Shown: positions 25,399 to 33,882, counted from the first letter of the stretch. The stretch is 64,000 bases of DNA from Treponema sp. OMZ 798 (GCF_024181385.1 NZ_CP051305.1:558001-622000); one strand, 5' to 3'. Notes: generated from the letters alone by a model not told the origin. Program-made: numbers and translations.

Positions 25399-26803
25399 AT
25401 ATTCCCTAGACGATCCGATAGCCGCAATAGCTACGGCCTTAAGTCCTGCCGCCCTCGGCATTGTCCGTACCTCAGGGAAGGGGGCGATAGACCTTGCTTC
25501 CGCAATTTTTTCCCGCCCCGAAAAACTAAAAGAGGCTCAAGGAAACACTATCCTGCATGGCTGGATCTTGGATCCCGAATCAAAAAAAGAAGTCGATGAG
25601 GTTACGGTCTGCGTTTATAGGGAGCCTAAGAGCTTTACGGGAGAAGATGCTGTTGAGTTTATCTGTCACGGCGGCACTGCCGTCGTTTTAAAAATATACC
25701 GCCTACTAATCGAGAACGGTTTTAGGGCTGCCGAGGGCGGAGAGTTTACCTTCCGTGCCTTTGCGAACGGAAAGGCCGACCTTACGCGTGCAGAGGCTGT
25801 AAACGAAATTATCAATTCAAAAACCGATATAAATATAGAACTTGCAGCAGGCCGCCTGTCGGGAAATCTTTTTTCGGGGATAGAGGAAATAAAGCAAGGT
25901 CTCACAAGGGTTATCGCTGCCGCCGATGTCGAAATAGAATACCCTGAGGATGAGGAAACGACAGAAGGGGCCTTTTCGCCTGATTTGATTTTAAAGGTGA
26001 TAGAGCCTCTTCAAAATTTAGCAGACTCATGGGCAGCAGAAAAAATCTTTATTCAAGGGGCTAAGGTTGTTCTTGCAGGTAAAACCAATGCCGGAAAATC
26101 CTCCCTCTTTAATGCCCTTTTAAAAGAAGACCGGGCCATAGTTTCGGACATTCACGGCACGACAAGGGACTGGCTTGAGGCCTCCTTAAACTTTAACGGA
26201 ATCCCTGTAAGCCTTTACGACACGGCAGGTATTCGTTATACCCAAGATTCCATTGAGGCTATCGGGGTAGAGCGGAGCTTGGAGATGAGCCGCAACGCAG
26301 ACCTCATCCTCTACCTTTGCGATCCTAAAGATATTTTATCTTCGGGTAGTTTAAACAAGGATGATTTAGACTTTATAAAAAATACAAGGCCTCCCGTAAT
26401 TACCATTATCACAAAAGAAGACCTGCTTGATGCCGAATCGAAAGAAAAGCTAAAAGAAATTTTAAGTAAAGAAAAAATTGAAGAGGCCCTTATAATTTCA
26501 TCGAAGGCGTCAAGCGGGATCAGGGTTCTGTCCGAAAAGGCTTATGCGGTTTTAGCAAAAAACACCGACAGGTCCGGCTTTTCAAAGGCAGCCTCCCTCG
26601 GAAGCGAGAGGCAAAGGGATGCCGTTCAAAAGGCCTTGGATGTGCTTGAAACGGCTTATCAAAACGCTGTCTCAGGCTTCCCTCTCGACCTCATCGTAGA
26701 AGACCTTGAAGAGGCCTTAAGCTTTTTAGGAGAAATTACCGGCGAAGTCCGCTCCGACGATATCCTCGATAAGGTCTTTTCAGGTTTTTGTGTCGGTAAG
26801 TAA
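25385..26803 (+). CDS. mnmE: tRNA uridine-5-carboxymethylaminomethyl modification GTPase
   Basis: 472 residues, full length. The N-terminal formyl-tetrahydrofolate-binding domain (DPIAAIATALSPAALGIVRTSG) is followed by helices and the inserted G domain: GKTNAGKSSLFN near residue 231, the TTRD element, DTAG near 278 and ITKEDLL near 341. The protein ends in FCVGK, corresponding to the conserved C-(I/L/V)-GK tail. With MnmG it modifies U34 in tRNAs. AGGAG precedes the start inside the PAP2 gene. It converges on the ClC gene with a 7-nt gap. Confidence 0.96.
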   Translation: MQTGKYSLDDPIAAIATALSPAALGIVRTSGKGAIDLASAIFSRPEKLKEAQGNTILHGWILDPESKKEVDEVTVCVYREPKSFTGEDAVEFICHGGTAVVLKIYRLLIENGFRAAEGGEFTFRAFANGKADLTRAEAVNEIINSKTDINIELAAGRLSGNLFSGIEEIKQGLTRVIAAADVEIEYPEDEETTEGAFSPDLILKVIEPLQNLADSWAAEKIFIQGAKVVLAGKTNAGKSSLFNALLKEDRAIVSDIHGTTRDWLEASLNFNGIPVSLYDTAGIRYTQDSIEAIGVERSLEMSRNADLILYLCDPKDILSSGSLNKDDLDFIKNTRPPVITIITKEDLLDAESKEKLKEILSKEKIEEALIISSKASSGIRVLSEKAYAVLAKNTDRSGFSKAASLGSERQRDAVQKALDVLETAYQNAVSGFPLDLIVEDLEEALSFLGEITGEVRSDDILDKVFSGFCVGK

Positions 26804-26810
26804 AATCGGT

Positions 26811-28391
26811 TTATTCCTCGACTTGAGCCATCTCTGCGATTTGCTCCAAATGGGACTCTACATGGCGGCCGTGGGTTAAGACTACGAGTCTGTCGCCTGC
26901 CGAAATAGATGTGCTTCCGTCTGGGATGATTTCTTCTTCGCCGCGGGCAATGCTTACGATTAAACACTCATCGGGCCATGTAACATCCTTTATCGGCTTT
27001 CCATCCAAAAAGGATTCGGGAGAAACGCAGACTTCAAAAACCTGCTTGCCGTGATCTTCTTCCTTTTCTTTTTGATTTGAAAAATCTTCGCCGGTTAAAA
27101 TCTGCTTTAAAAGTACCTCGTCATTTGGCGGAGACTTTATTATGTTTGCCGTAATGTAGGCAGCGGCCGAGGTAAGCACCAAGCCGCCTAGGTGGAAAAG
27201 GTCTCCGCTCGTTTCTGCAAGAAGCACTATTGCTGTAACCGGAGCCTTTATTACTGTCGTAAAAAAGGCGGCCATCGCAAAGACCATTAGGTTTACGGCA
27301 TATTGGGCTTCGATTAAATTAAAATAAACCAAAATATTCGAAAAGATAATTCCGGTCAAGGCTCCGCATGAAAGGAGGGGAACAAAGATGCCTCCTATAG
27401 CTCCCGAACCTGCCGAAAGGCCTGTAAAGATTATCTTTGCCGCAAGAATCAAAATCAGCATGGAAAGCGGAAAGCTGTGTTCCGCAAGGGCCTCGATAAG
27501 GTGATCTCCTCCGCTTGCCGCAAGGGGCAAAAAAAGACAGACGGGTACCGAAATAAGATAGGGAATCAGGGGCGCAAATTGGGGAGGAATATTTAGCTTT
27601 TTGTAAAGTTTTTGAGAAGTATAAATCGATTTTTTAAAGAGATGTCCTATTACCGCCGCCGCAGCGCCCATCAAAAGGAGCCAGCCGAAATATTTTATCG
27701 GGAAAAGCTGAAGGCCGTGAAAATCAAAGATAGCTCCCTGCTTAAAAAATACCGAGGCGACAAGGTCGCCTGCAAAGGCTCCAAGCATTACGCAGGTTAA
27801 AAGGAGGGGGCTTAGATATTGATGAAGATCCTCTATTGCAAAGACAATACCTGCAAAGGGAGCCCCGAAGGTAGCTGCAAGTCCTGCTGCCGCTCCGCTT
27901 GTTACCAGGCAGACCCTTTCTATATGGGAGGTCTTGCCGATTTTTTCGAAGGCGCTTCCTACATAGGCACCGATTTGAACTGATGGACCTTCCCGTCCGA
28001 CTGAAAGACCTGCACTTATATTTAAAACGCCGCCTAAAAATTTCAAAGGTAATTCGGGCCAGGGCGTCATGTCAAGCTTTTTCATAAACTTACCCTTGAT
28101 TTGCGACACTCCGCTTCCCTTAATCATCGGATATTTTTTTATTATAAAGCCCATAAAAATCCCAAGAAGCGTTACCGCTAAAATCAAAACGGCAAGGTTC
28201 AATAGATTTCCGCCTGCAGCCTTGTCATAAAAATCAATCCGTAAACCTGAAAGAAAATCGATTGACTTTCTAAATGCCGTAATTGCAAGCCCTGTAAGAA
28301 TACCAACAATAAAACTTTCTCCTGCAATTATAAGATGATTGCCGTACCAATTTTCAAGAATTTTCTTTGTGCTTAAACCTGTGTATTTCAT
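26811..28391 (-). CDS. ClC-family chloride channel/antiporter with TrkA-C domain
   Basis: About 526 residues. Selectivity-filter motifs are present: GSGVSQIKG (variant of GSGIP), GREGPSVQIG including the gating-glutamate position near residue 135, and GAPFAGIVFAIEDL. About ten membrane helices precede a cytoplasmic C-terminal RCK_C/TrkA-C domain (from about residue 445) rather than CBS domains. The longer frame begins with TTG at 28427, but that TTG is part of the -35 box of a near-perfect promoter. The first ATG at 28391 lies 7 nt after the -10 with no ribosome site, predicting a leaderless mRNA. Ion specificity and channel versus exchanger mode are not decided. Confidence 0.9.
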   Translation of the reverse strand: MKYTGLSTKKILENWYGNHLIIAGESFIVGILTGLAITAFRKSIDFLSGLRIDFYDKAAGGNLLNLAVLILAVTLLGIFMGFIIKKYPMIKGSGVSQIKGKFMKKLDMTPWPELPLKFLGGVLNISAGLSVGREGPSVQIGAYVGSAFEKIGKTSHIERVCLVTSGAAAGLAATFGAPFAGIVFAIEDLHQYLSPLLLTCVMLGAFAGDLVASVFFKQGAIFDFHGLQLFPIKYFGWLLLMGAAAAVIGHLFKKSIYTSQKLYKKLNIPPQFAPLIPYLISVPVCLFLPLAASGGDHLIEALAEHSFPLSMLILILAAKIIFTGLSAGSGAIGGIFVPLLSCGALTGIIFSNILVYFNLIEAQYAVNLMVFAMAAFFTTVIKAPVTAIVLLAETSGDLFHLGGLVLTSAAAYITANIIKSPPNDEVLLKQILTGEDFSNQKEKEEDHGKQVFEVCVSPESFLDGKPIKDVTWPDECLIVSIARGEEEIIPDGSTSISAGDRLVVLTHGRHVESHLEQIAEMAQVEE

Positions 28392-28398
28392 CTTTGAT

Positions 28399-28427
28399 AT
28401 TATATAAATAAGTCTTTTGCCTGTCAA
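28399..28427 (-). promoter_or_regulatory. consensus sigma-70 promoter of the ClC gene
   Basis: On the minus strand, TTGACA (28422-28427), exactly 17 nt, TATAAT (28399-28404), then ATCAAAG and the ATG. Both hexamers match consensus perfectly. Confidence 0.88.
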
Positions 28428-28630
28428 TTAAAATGCGCTCCAAATATCATGGAAAGCAAGATTAATGAAAAATGTAAATCCTTACCGTGTCGGTTGACAG
28501 TGTCTTATTGCGCTTTTTGACATCACAGGCGGTTTAATAAAAATATTAAAAATCGATTTTCATAACCATAAATACCCTCTTGATAAAAAAACAATGACGT
28601 GCTACTTTAACTTTTAGATTGGAGGAAAAC

Positions 28631-30706
28631 TTGAAAAAACATATTTGGAAATTTGCAAGATTCGGCGGGGTAACTCAGTTGGTGTTTGAAACTGCCGATG
28701 ATATTCTTAATCTGAGGCAATTAGATCAAAAGCTTTGGACTACATTAGCGATGCCGACAAAAGGCATTTTCTTTAATCCCGAAACGGCTGCCATACTGGA
28801 TACGGATGCCGACGGATTTATCCGCCCTCCGGAAGTTTTAGATGCCGTCGATTTTTTAGCAGAAAGTTTACAGGATGTCGGTATCATCATGAAAGACGGC
28901 GATACACTTTCACTCGGTGATATAAAAAGTACCGAAATTGCCAAGACAGCGGAATGGGCTTTAAAAAGTCAGGGAAGAACAGGCAGTATAATTTCGCTTG
29001 CGGATATTGTAAACGAAAATGAAATTATAAAATCAAATGAACTCGGAGAACTATCTGATAATGACAGCGATGATCTCCGCCTGAAAAAAGTGCTTTCACT
29101 GTATGTAAAAGAAAATATAAACAGCACGAGTGAAGCCATCTTTGACATGTTTACTAATGACAGGAACCAATGCCTCCAAAACACCGAAGATTTAAAAGCC
29201 GTCAGTGCCGGTTTGGAAACCGCATCGATGCTAAAAGCCGTTGCCGCTTTTGAAGCCGTTAAAAACAAGATAGATGACTTTTTTGTTCGTTGTAAACTTT
29301 TGACCTACGCCAACGGGGACAATACCCCGCTCACCGACTACAGTGAAATTTTTAAAAACTTCACTACTGTTGAATTGGACACATCCAGCGAAAAATTACG
29401 CGAGCTTCCCATTGCATTGCCGAATACCGAAATGCTTTTGGACACACAAAGCAAAATAAACCCGGCTTGGGCAAATGAAATAAAAAAGCTCTACGCAGAT
29501 GCTGTTTCACCTTTATGCGGAGAGATTTTGGTACTGACAGAAAATGATTGGAAAAATATTTCACAAAAAATTTCCGACTTTACTACGGTGTATTCAAAGC
29601 AGGCTGAAATTAAGGCTGCAAAAATCAATCCTCAGTTTTTGGAAACAAAGCTCAATCAAAAAGATGAAATTATCACGGAAATAAATGAACGGTTGACCTT
29701 TGAAAAGGAAAAACAGCACATCCAATCGCTTAAAAAATTATTGCTCTTTCGAAAAGACTTTTTTACACTTTTGAAAAATTATGTCAGTTTTTCCAACTTT
29801 TATACCGGAGGAGAAACGGCCTTTCAGGCAGGCGTTTTATTCTTTGACACAAGGGCAACGACCTTGTGCTTTGAATTAAACGGAGATGACCGACATGCAA
29901 CCTTGGATATTTTGTCGGGAGCGTATTTACTTTACTGTGATATAACACGAGGAACAGCCAAGCGAAAACTTTTGGCTCTTTTAACCAATGGCGCTTCTGA
30001 CAATATTGTTGTTGGAAGAAATGGTTTGTTTTATGACAGAGATGGAAACGATTGGAACGCAACTATTACTAAAGTTATTGCCAATCCGGTCAGTGTGCGT
30101 GAAGCGTTTTTCTCACCGTATAAAAATTTAGCCCGCATGATTGAAGAGCAAATTGCAAAAAAGGCAAATGCAGCAAACGAAAAATCGGATGCCCTCGTTG
30201 CAACGGCCGCAGACAAAACGGTCAATATGCCGAAAGAAGCGGCGGCGAGTTTGCCGAACAAAAAGCTTGATCTCGGGACGATTGCTTTAATCGGAACAGC
30301 AATAGGCGGAATTTCAACCCTCATCGGAAGCTTACTTCAAGCATTATTCGGCTTAGGCTTGTGGGTCCCTCTAGGACTCATCGGGCTTATACTGATTGTA
30401 TCGGGGCCGTCGATGATACTCGCCGCCATGAAATTGCGCAAGCGAAGTATCGGTCCGATTCTTGAAGCAAACGGCTGGGCGATTAATGCACATGCAAAAA
30501 TCAATATTCCTCTTGGAAGCTCGCTTACAAAATTGGCATCATTGCCGAAAAACGCACGGCTCGCACACCTTGACCCGTTTGCCGAAAAGAAAAAGGGTAG
30601 AAATATTTTTATTGCCGTTTTAATCCTGCTGCTTGCAGCCGCCGGTGTCTTTTGCTATTTTTATCTTATTAAAAAAACGGGTATCTATCCGTTCAATCTA
30701 AAATAA
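28631..30706 (+). CDS. large protein with EF-hand motif and C-terminal membrane segments
   Basis: About 691 residues, family not recognised. A canonical EF-hand loop (DTDADGFIRPPE: Asp at 1, 3, 5, Gly 6, Ile 8, Glu 12) lies near residue 55. The middle is helical. Two membrane regions follow near the C-terminus: residues about 560-610 (glycine-rich, GTAIGGISTLIGSLLQALFG and LGLIGLILIVSG) and the final IAVLILLLAAAGVFCYFYLI. The start is TTG at 28631, placed 5 nt after GGAGG; the upstream in-frame TTG at 28619 overlaps that site. A divergent second copy of its last 110 coding bases and terminator lies 3 kb downstream, beyond the mobile-element remnant. Confidence 0.75.
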   Translation: MKKHIWKFARFGGVTQLVFETADDILNLRQLDQKLWTTLAMPTKGIFFNPETAAILDTDADGFIRPPEVLDAVDFLAESLQDVGIIMKDGDTLSLGDIKSTEIAKTAEWALKSQGRTGSIISLADIVNENEIIKSNELGELSDNDSDDLRLKKVLSLYVKENINSTSEAIFDMFTNDRNQCLQNTEDLKAVSAGLETASMLKAVAAFEAVKNKIDDFFVRCKLLTYANGDNTPLTDYSEIFKNFTTVELDTSSEKLRELPIALPNTEMLLDTQSKINPAWANEIKKLYADAVSPLCGEILVLTENDWKNISQKISDFTTVYSKQAEIKAAKINPQFLETKLNQKDEIITEINERLTFEKEKQHIQSLKKLLLFRKDFFTLLKNYVSFSNFYTGGETAFQAGVLFFDTRATTLCFELNGDDRHATLDILSGAYLLYCDITRGTAKRKLLALLTNGASDNIVVGRNGLFYDRDGNDWNATITKVIANPVSVREAFFSPYKNLARMIEEQIAKKANAANEKSDALVATAADKTVNMPKEAAASLPNKKLDLGTIALIGTAIGGISTLIGSLLQALFGLGLWVPLGLIGLILIVSGPSMILAAMKLRKRSIGPILEANGWAINAHAKINIPLGSSLTKLASLPKNARLAHLDPFAEKKKGRNIFIAVLILLLAAAGVFCYFYLIKKTGIYPFNLK

Positions 30707-30780
30707 AACCGTAGACACACAAAGGGGAGATGGAGCACCATTGGTAATTCCATCTTCCTCTTATTTGTCGAATTGATGCA
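30596..30780 (+). repeat. direct repeat copy 1: 3' end and terminator of the EF-hand gene
   Basis: It covers the last coding segment (from GRNIFI to the stop at 30706) and a weak terminator-like hairpin near 30721-30760. It is highly similar to 33668-33870, with scattered substitutions. The second copy has 21 extra bases after AGAAATATTTTTATT. Confidence 0.85.
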
Positions 30781-30795
30781 CTTTCGGAGTAGTGA

Positions 30796-31089
30796 AAATC
30801 ACTGCTCCTTGACAATATCAAAGACTTTGAAGGAACAGCCAAGGAGTATGGAATTGATTTTGCTTTGAAGAAAGACATTTTAGAGAATCCACCAAGGTAT
30901 TTAGTTTTCTTCAAGGGCCGTGATGCAGATGTGATGGAAGCAGCCTTTAAGGAGTATATGGCGAAGAATCTCCGCAAGGAGAAAAAGCCATCCGTGAAAA
31001 AGGCGCTATCTGCTTTCAAGGAAGCTGCGGAAAAAAATCACAAGACTCGTGAGAAAGTTAAAGTGAAAGATCGTGGGGTGGAGCTATGA
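30796..31089 (+). pseudogene. PcfB/DUF3801 conjugal-transfer gene fragment
   Basis: The frame, open after a TGA at 30793, reads LLDNIKDFEGTAKEYGIDF and then FALKKDILENPPRYLVFFK, ending KVKDRGVEL. This is the C-terminal two-thirds of the PcfB (DUF3801) family, an accessory protein of type IV coupling systems in Firmicutes conjugative elements. The N-terminal part and start are missing. The expected next gene, the coupling protein pcfC, is absent. It marks the left end of the element remnant. Confidence 0.7.
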
Positions 31090-31148
31090 GTGATTCTTCA
31101 CATCGGAAACAGGAGTGATATATAGACACAAAAAAGGAGGATAATGCC

Positions 31149-31412
31149 ATGATAGAATATCATAATAAAATCACAGCACTATACTCCCGCCTTTCAGTTG
31201 GTGATGAAGATAGAGACGGTGGCGAGAGTAATAGTATTGTAAATCAAAAAGCATTTTTAGAAAGGTATGCACGAGAGCAAAAGCTGATAAACATTCGCCA
31301 CTATACCGACGATGACGAAAGCGGTAGGTTCTTTGACCGCTCAGCCTATACACAGATGATAAACGATGTAGAACAAGGCAAAATCGGAATTGTCATCATG
31401 AGTTTAAGGTAA
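31149..31412 (+). pseudogene. serine site-specific recombinase, N-terminal fragment
   Basis: 87 residues preserved with an AAGGAGG ribosome site. The resolvase N-terminal domain is clear: ITALYSRLSVGDE (catalytic Ser in YSRLS), NSIVNQKAFLERYA, YTDDDESGRFFDRSAYTQM and GKIGIVIM. The frame collapses exactly at the V-K-D-M-S-R-L-G-R-D core, where small deletions leave M-S-L-R-stop. The C-terminal zinc-ribbon part of such a recombinase appears at 33565-33700, after two cargo genes. Non-functional. Confidence 0.8.
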
Positions 31413-31534
31413 TACATTCTAAGGGGGAATAGTAGCGAGTAAGTGGGAAATCTGGCAGTAGAAAAAAATCGCTTAAAAATGTTACAATATTAGCCGATAT
31501 AGACAAATAAATTTGAATTTACGGTGGTGATTTT

Positions 31535-32224
31535 ATGAAAATAGTTATTATACATGGTCAAAGTCATAAAGGTTCAACATATAATAGTTCAAGAATGCTT
31601 GCAGATAAATTGGGTGGAGAAGTATCGGAATTTTTTCTACCAAAAGATTTTAATCATTTCTGTATTGGGTGTGGGAATTGCTTTACTAAAGGAGAAAGTA
31701 TGTGTCCGCATTTCGAACAATTACAGCCAATTACAAATGCCATAGATGAGTCGGATATAATTATTCTTGCAAGCCCTGTATATGTATATCATGTTACAGG
31801 TTCAATGAAAGCGTTTCTTGACCATTATGGTTATAGATGGATGGTTCACCGACCAAGTGAAAGTATGTTTTCAAAACAAGCTGTCTGTTTTTCAACAGCT
31901 GCTGGGGCAGGAATGAAAAAAGCTAATAAAGATATGGCAGATAGCACATTCTTTTGGGGATGTGCTAAAACTTATAAATTAGGTATTGCAGTTTGGGAGA
32001 CGGATTGGAAGAGAGTTGACGAGAAGATAAAATCAAAGGTTGACCGCCAAACAACAACTCTCTCGAATAAAATAAAAAGCAACTATACAATGGTAAGACC
32101 TTCAATAAAAACAAGGATTTTATTCAATATCATGAGAATTATTCAAAAAAAGGGATGGAATGAGAGAGATAAGACATATTGGCAAGAGAAAGGATGGCTT
32201 GCTAAAAATCGTCCATGGAAATAA
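31535..32224 (+). CDS. flavodoxin-family NAD(P)H-dependent FMN oxidoreductase
   Basis: 229 residues. The N-terminal FMN-binding pattern KIVIIHGQSHKGSTY, the cysteine-rich C-I-G-C-G-N-C-F block near residue 46 and ASPVYVYHVTGSMKAFLDH near 85 fit the NADPH-dependent FMN reductase/iron-sulfur flavoprotein-like group. The cysteines do not clearly form a cluster motif. GGTGGTG precedes the ATG. It is AT-rich, lies between pieces of a degraded conjugative element, and looks like intact cargo acquired from a Firmicute. It ends about 50 nt before a terminator. Confidence 0.78.
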   Translation: MKIVIIHGQSHKGSTYNSSRMLADKLGGEVSEFFLPKDFNHFCIGCGNCFTKGESMCPHFEQLQPITNAIDESDIIILASPVYVYHVTGSMKAFLDHYGYRWMVHRPSESMFSKQAVCFSTAAGAGMKKANKDMADSTFFWGCAKTYKLGIAVWETDWKRVDEKIKSKVDRQTTTLSNKIKSNYTMVRPSIKTRILFNIMRIIQKKGWNERDKTYWQEKGWLAKNRPWK

Positions 32225-32275
32225 TCAAATCCCGGTTGTTTGTTGAACTAACAATTTAATAAAAACTACCACAGA

Positions 32276-32309
32276 AACAGTAAATCGGAAAAAGGTTTAC
32301 TGTTTTTTA
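32276..32309 (+). terminator. terminator of the flavodoxin gene
   Basis: ACAGTAAA pairs with TTTACTGT around an 11-nt loop and is followed by T6. Confidence 0.8.
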
Positions 32310-32343
32310 TTTGCTCAAAATTAAAAAGAGAGGAAACGAAAAA

Positions 32344-32595
32344 ATAAAAAACATAGAAGAAAAAATCTTAATGGCAGATGAAGAAATCAAGTAGTTACAA
32401 AACAAAAGAAAAAAGCTCATCAGTCAACAGAAACAGGAAGAACGAAAAAAGAGAGATAGACGCCTTTATGAAAAAGGATCAGTCTTTGAAAGTATCTTTA
32501 CAGAAAGTAAAAATCTAACCAAAGATGAATTTTATCAGCTAATAACAAGTCAAAGAAATAAAGATGAAATCAATCTTAAAAATCATAGAGAGTAG
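32344..32595 (+). pseudogene. DUF3847 mobile-element gene with an internal stop
   Basis: The frame reads K-N-I-E-E-K-I-L-M-A-D-E-E-I-K-stop-L-Q-N-K-R-K-K, continuing through RRLYEKGSVFESIF and TKDEFYQLITSQ to a stop at 32593. This pattern (charged coiled-coil then R-(L/x)-x-x-x-G-x-x-x-E-S-I) is the DUF3847 family common next to mobilisation genes in Firmicutes integrative elements. The TAG at 32386-32388 interrupts it (probably CAG originally) and no good start is present. Decayed. Confidence 0.65.
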
Positions 32596-32651
32596 AGAAA
32601 TTGCAACAAGAAAACAGAGAACTATCACAGGAAAGAAGCAAGAATTAGACC

Positions 32652-32681
32652 TGTACAAATTGGCTAAAAAAATGGTATAAT
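32652..32681 (+). promoter_or_regulatory. predicted extended -10 promoter upstream of the methyltransferase
   Basis: TGTACA (32652-32657), an 18-nt spacer ending in TGG, and TATAAT (32676-32681). The TG one base before the hexamer fits an extended -10. Confidence 0.5.
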
Positions 32682-32790
32682 ATTACAAACATCGAGTAAA
32701 ACAAATTAGAATTTGTAGAGGTGAGAAAAATGTAATGGCAACACATCCAACTTAAATCGAAATAGTATAAAATTACGAGGAGATTATAAG

Positions 32791-33555
32791 ATCAACAATT
32801 ATATAAAATTAAATGAAGATAGATGGAATAATGTAAAAAATGACTATACTGAACCATTGACACATGAAGAATTAGAAGAAGTTAGAAATAATTCAATTTC
32901 TGTTGCATTAACTGTTGGGAAAAAAGTTCCGAAAGAATGGTTTGAAAAAGCCAACGGAAAAAAGATATTAGGTTTAGCTTGTGGTGGTGGACAGCAGGGT
33001 CCGGTTTTTGCTATAAAAGGTTATGATGTAACCATAATGGATTTTTCTAAATCACAATTACAAAGAGATGATATGGTTGCTAAAAGAGAAGACTTAAAAA
33101 TCAATACAGTTCAAGGCGATATGACAAAACCATTTCCATTTGAAAATGAAACTTTTGATATTATTTTTAATCCGGTTTCAAATGTATATATAGAAGATTT
33201 AGAAAACATGTATAAAGAAGCCTCTCGAGTATTGAAAAAGGGTGGACTGTTAATGGTCGGATTTATGAATCCTTGGATATACATGTATGATGCTGACATT
33301 GTATGGGACAAACCCGATGAGGAATTACTTTTAAAGTTTTCAATACCTTTTAATTCAAAAGAGCTTGAAGAGGAAGGCAAAATAACCATAAATCCGGAAT
33401 ATGGATATGAATTTAGTCATACCTTAGAAACTCAGATTAGAGGACAACTTAAAAATGGTCTCGCTATGATAGATTTTTATGAATCATGTGATAAAAGACA
33501 TAGATTATCACGTTATGGAAATGACTATATAGCTACACTCTGCATTAAACTATAA
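32791..33555 (+). CDS. class I SAM-dependent methyltransferase (start codon appears mutated to ATC)
   Basis: The Rossmann-fold signature is in KKILGLACGGGQQGPVFA near residue 65, with the acidic residue in VTIMDFSK, GDMTKPFPFENETFDIIF near 112, and EASRVLKKGGLLMVGF. The substrate is unknown. The natural N-terminus seems to begin at 32791 (x-N-N-Y-I-K-L-N-E-D-R-W), where GAGGAG lies 8 nt upstream, but the codon there is ATC. The first usable in-frame alternative is TTG at 32857, which has no ribosome site. The rest of the frame is intact and AT-rich. It looks like element cargo from a Firmicute. Confidence 0.7.
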   Translation: MNNYIKLNEDRWNNVKNDYTEPLTHEELEEVRNNSISVALTVGKKVPKEWFEKANGKKILGLACGGGQQGPVFAIKGYDVTIMDFSKSQLQRDDMVAKREDLKINTVQGDMTKPFPFENETFDIIFNPVSNVYIEDLENMYKEASRVLKKGGLLMVGFMNPWIYMYDADIVWDKPDEELLLKFSIPFNSKELEEEGKITINPEYGYEFSHTLETQIRGQLKNGLAMIDFYESCDKRHRLSRYGNDYIATLCIKL

Positions 33556-33564
33556 TATTAAGGA

Positions 33565-33700
33565 AGACGCAGGCCAAGAAGATTGAGAAAAAGAATCCCC
33601 ATCATTACCATTTCTGTCTGGCTTGTTGAAATGCTCTTGCTGTGGCAAAGGGATGTATGGCAATGTAGGCAGAAATATTTTTATTCGTGCAGAGGGATTG
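33565..33700 (+). pseudogene. serine recombinase zinc-ribbon fragment fused to the repeated 3' end
   Basis: From about 33601 the frame reads S-L-P-F-L-S-G-L-L-K-C-S-C-C-G-K-G-M-Y-G. This is the recombinase zinc beta-ribbon motif with its C-x-x-C knuckle. It then runs without a stop through GRNIFIRAEGLLI into the second copy of the EF-hand gene's last transmembrane segment (AVLILLLAAAGV) and its stop at 33797. The upstream part is out of frame (a TGA lies near 33583). A deletion junction between the recombinase and a second host-gene copy is the simplest reading. Confidence 0.65.
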
Positions 33701-33870
33701 TTGATTGCCGTTTTAATCTTGCTGCTTGCAGCCGCCGGTGTTTTTTGCTATTTTTATCTTATTAAAAAAACGGGTATCTATCCGTTCAATCTAAAATAAA
33801 ACCGGAAACACAAAAAGGGGAGATGGAGCACCATTGGTCATTCCATCATCCCCTTTCTTGCGAATTGTGC
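33668..33870 (+). repeat. direct repeat copy 2: 3' end and terminator of the EF-hand gene
   Basis: It matches 30596-30780 with about a dozen small differences and a 21-base insertion (33686-33706) that keeps the reading frame. It has the better-preserved terminator. Confidence 0.85.
33814..33856 (+). terminator. terminator in repeat copy 2
   Basis: AAAGGGGA-GATGGA pairs with TCCATCATCCCCTTT (one bulge) around a 15-nt loop. The equivalent hairpin in copy 1 is degenerate. Confidence 0.7.
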
Positions 33871-33882
33871 TTTACATTTAAA

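Noticed and set aside
28494..28521. Two tandem TTGACA boxes before the EF-hand gene
   Set aside because: Neither has a convincing -10 at 16-18 nt, so no promoter is annotated.
32730..32755. Minimal start-stop ORF ATGTAATG and a six-residue peptide after GAGGTG
   Set aside because: Such overlaps arise easily by chance in AT-rich decayed DNA, and no regulated gene with known leader-peptide control follows.
33583..33765. Short ORF starting MRKRIPIITISVW
   Set aside because: It is an alternate frame over the recombinase zinc-ribbon fragment and the repeated 3' end; the frame with the C-x-x-C motif is the real one.
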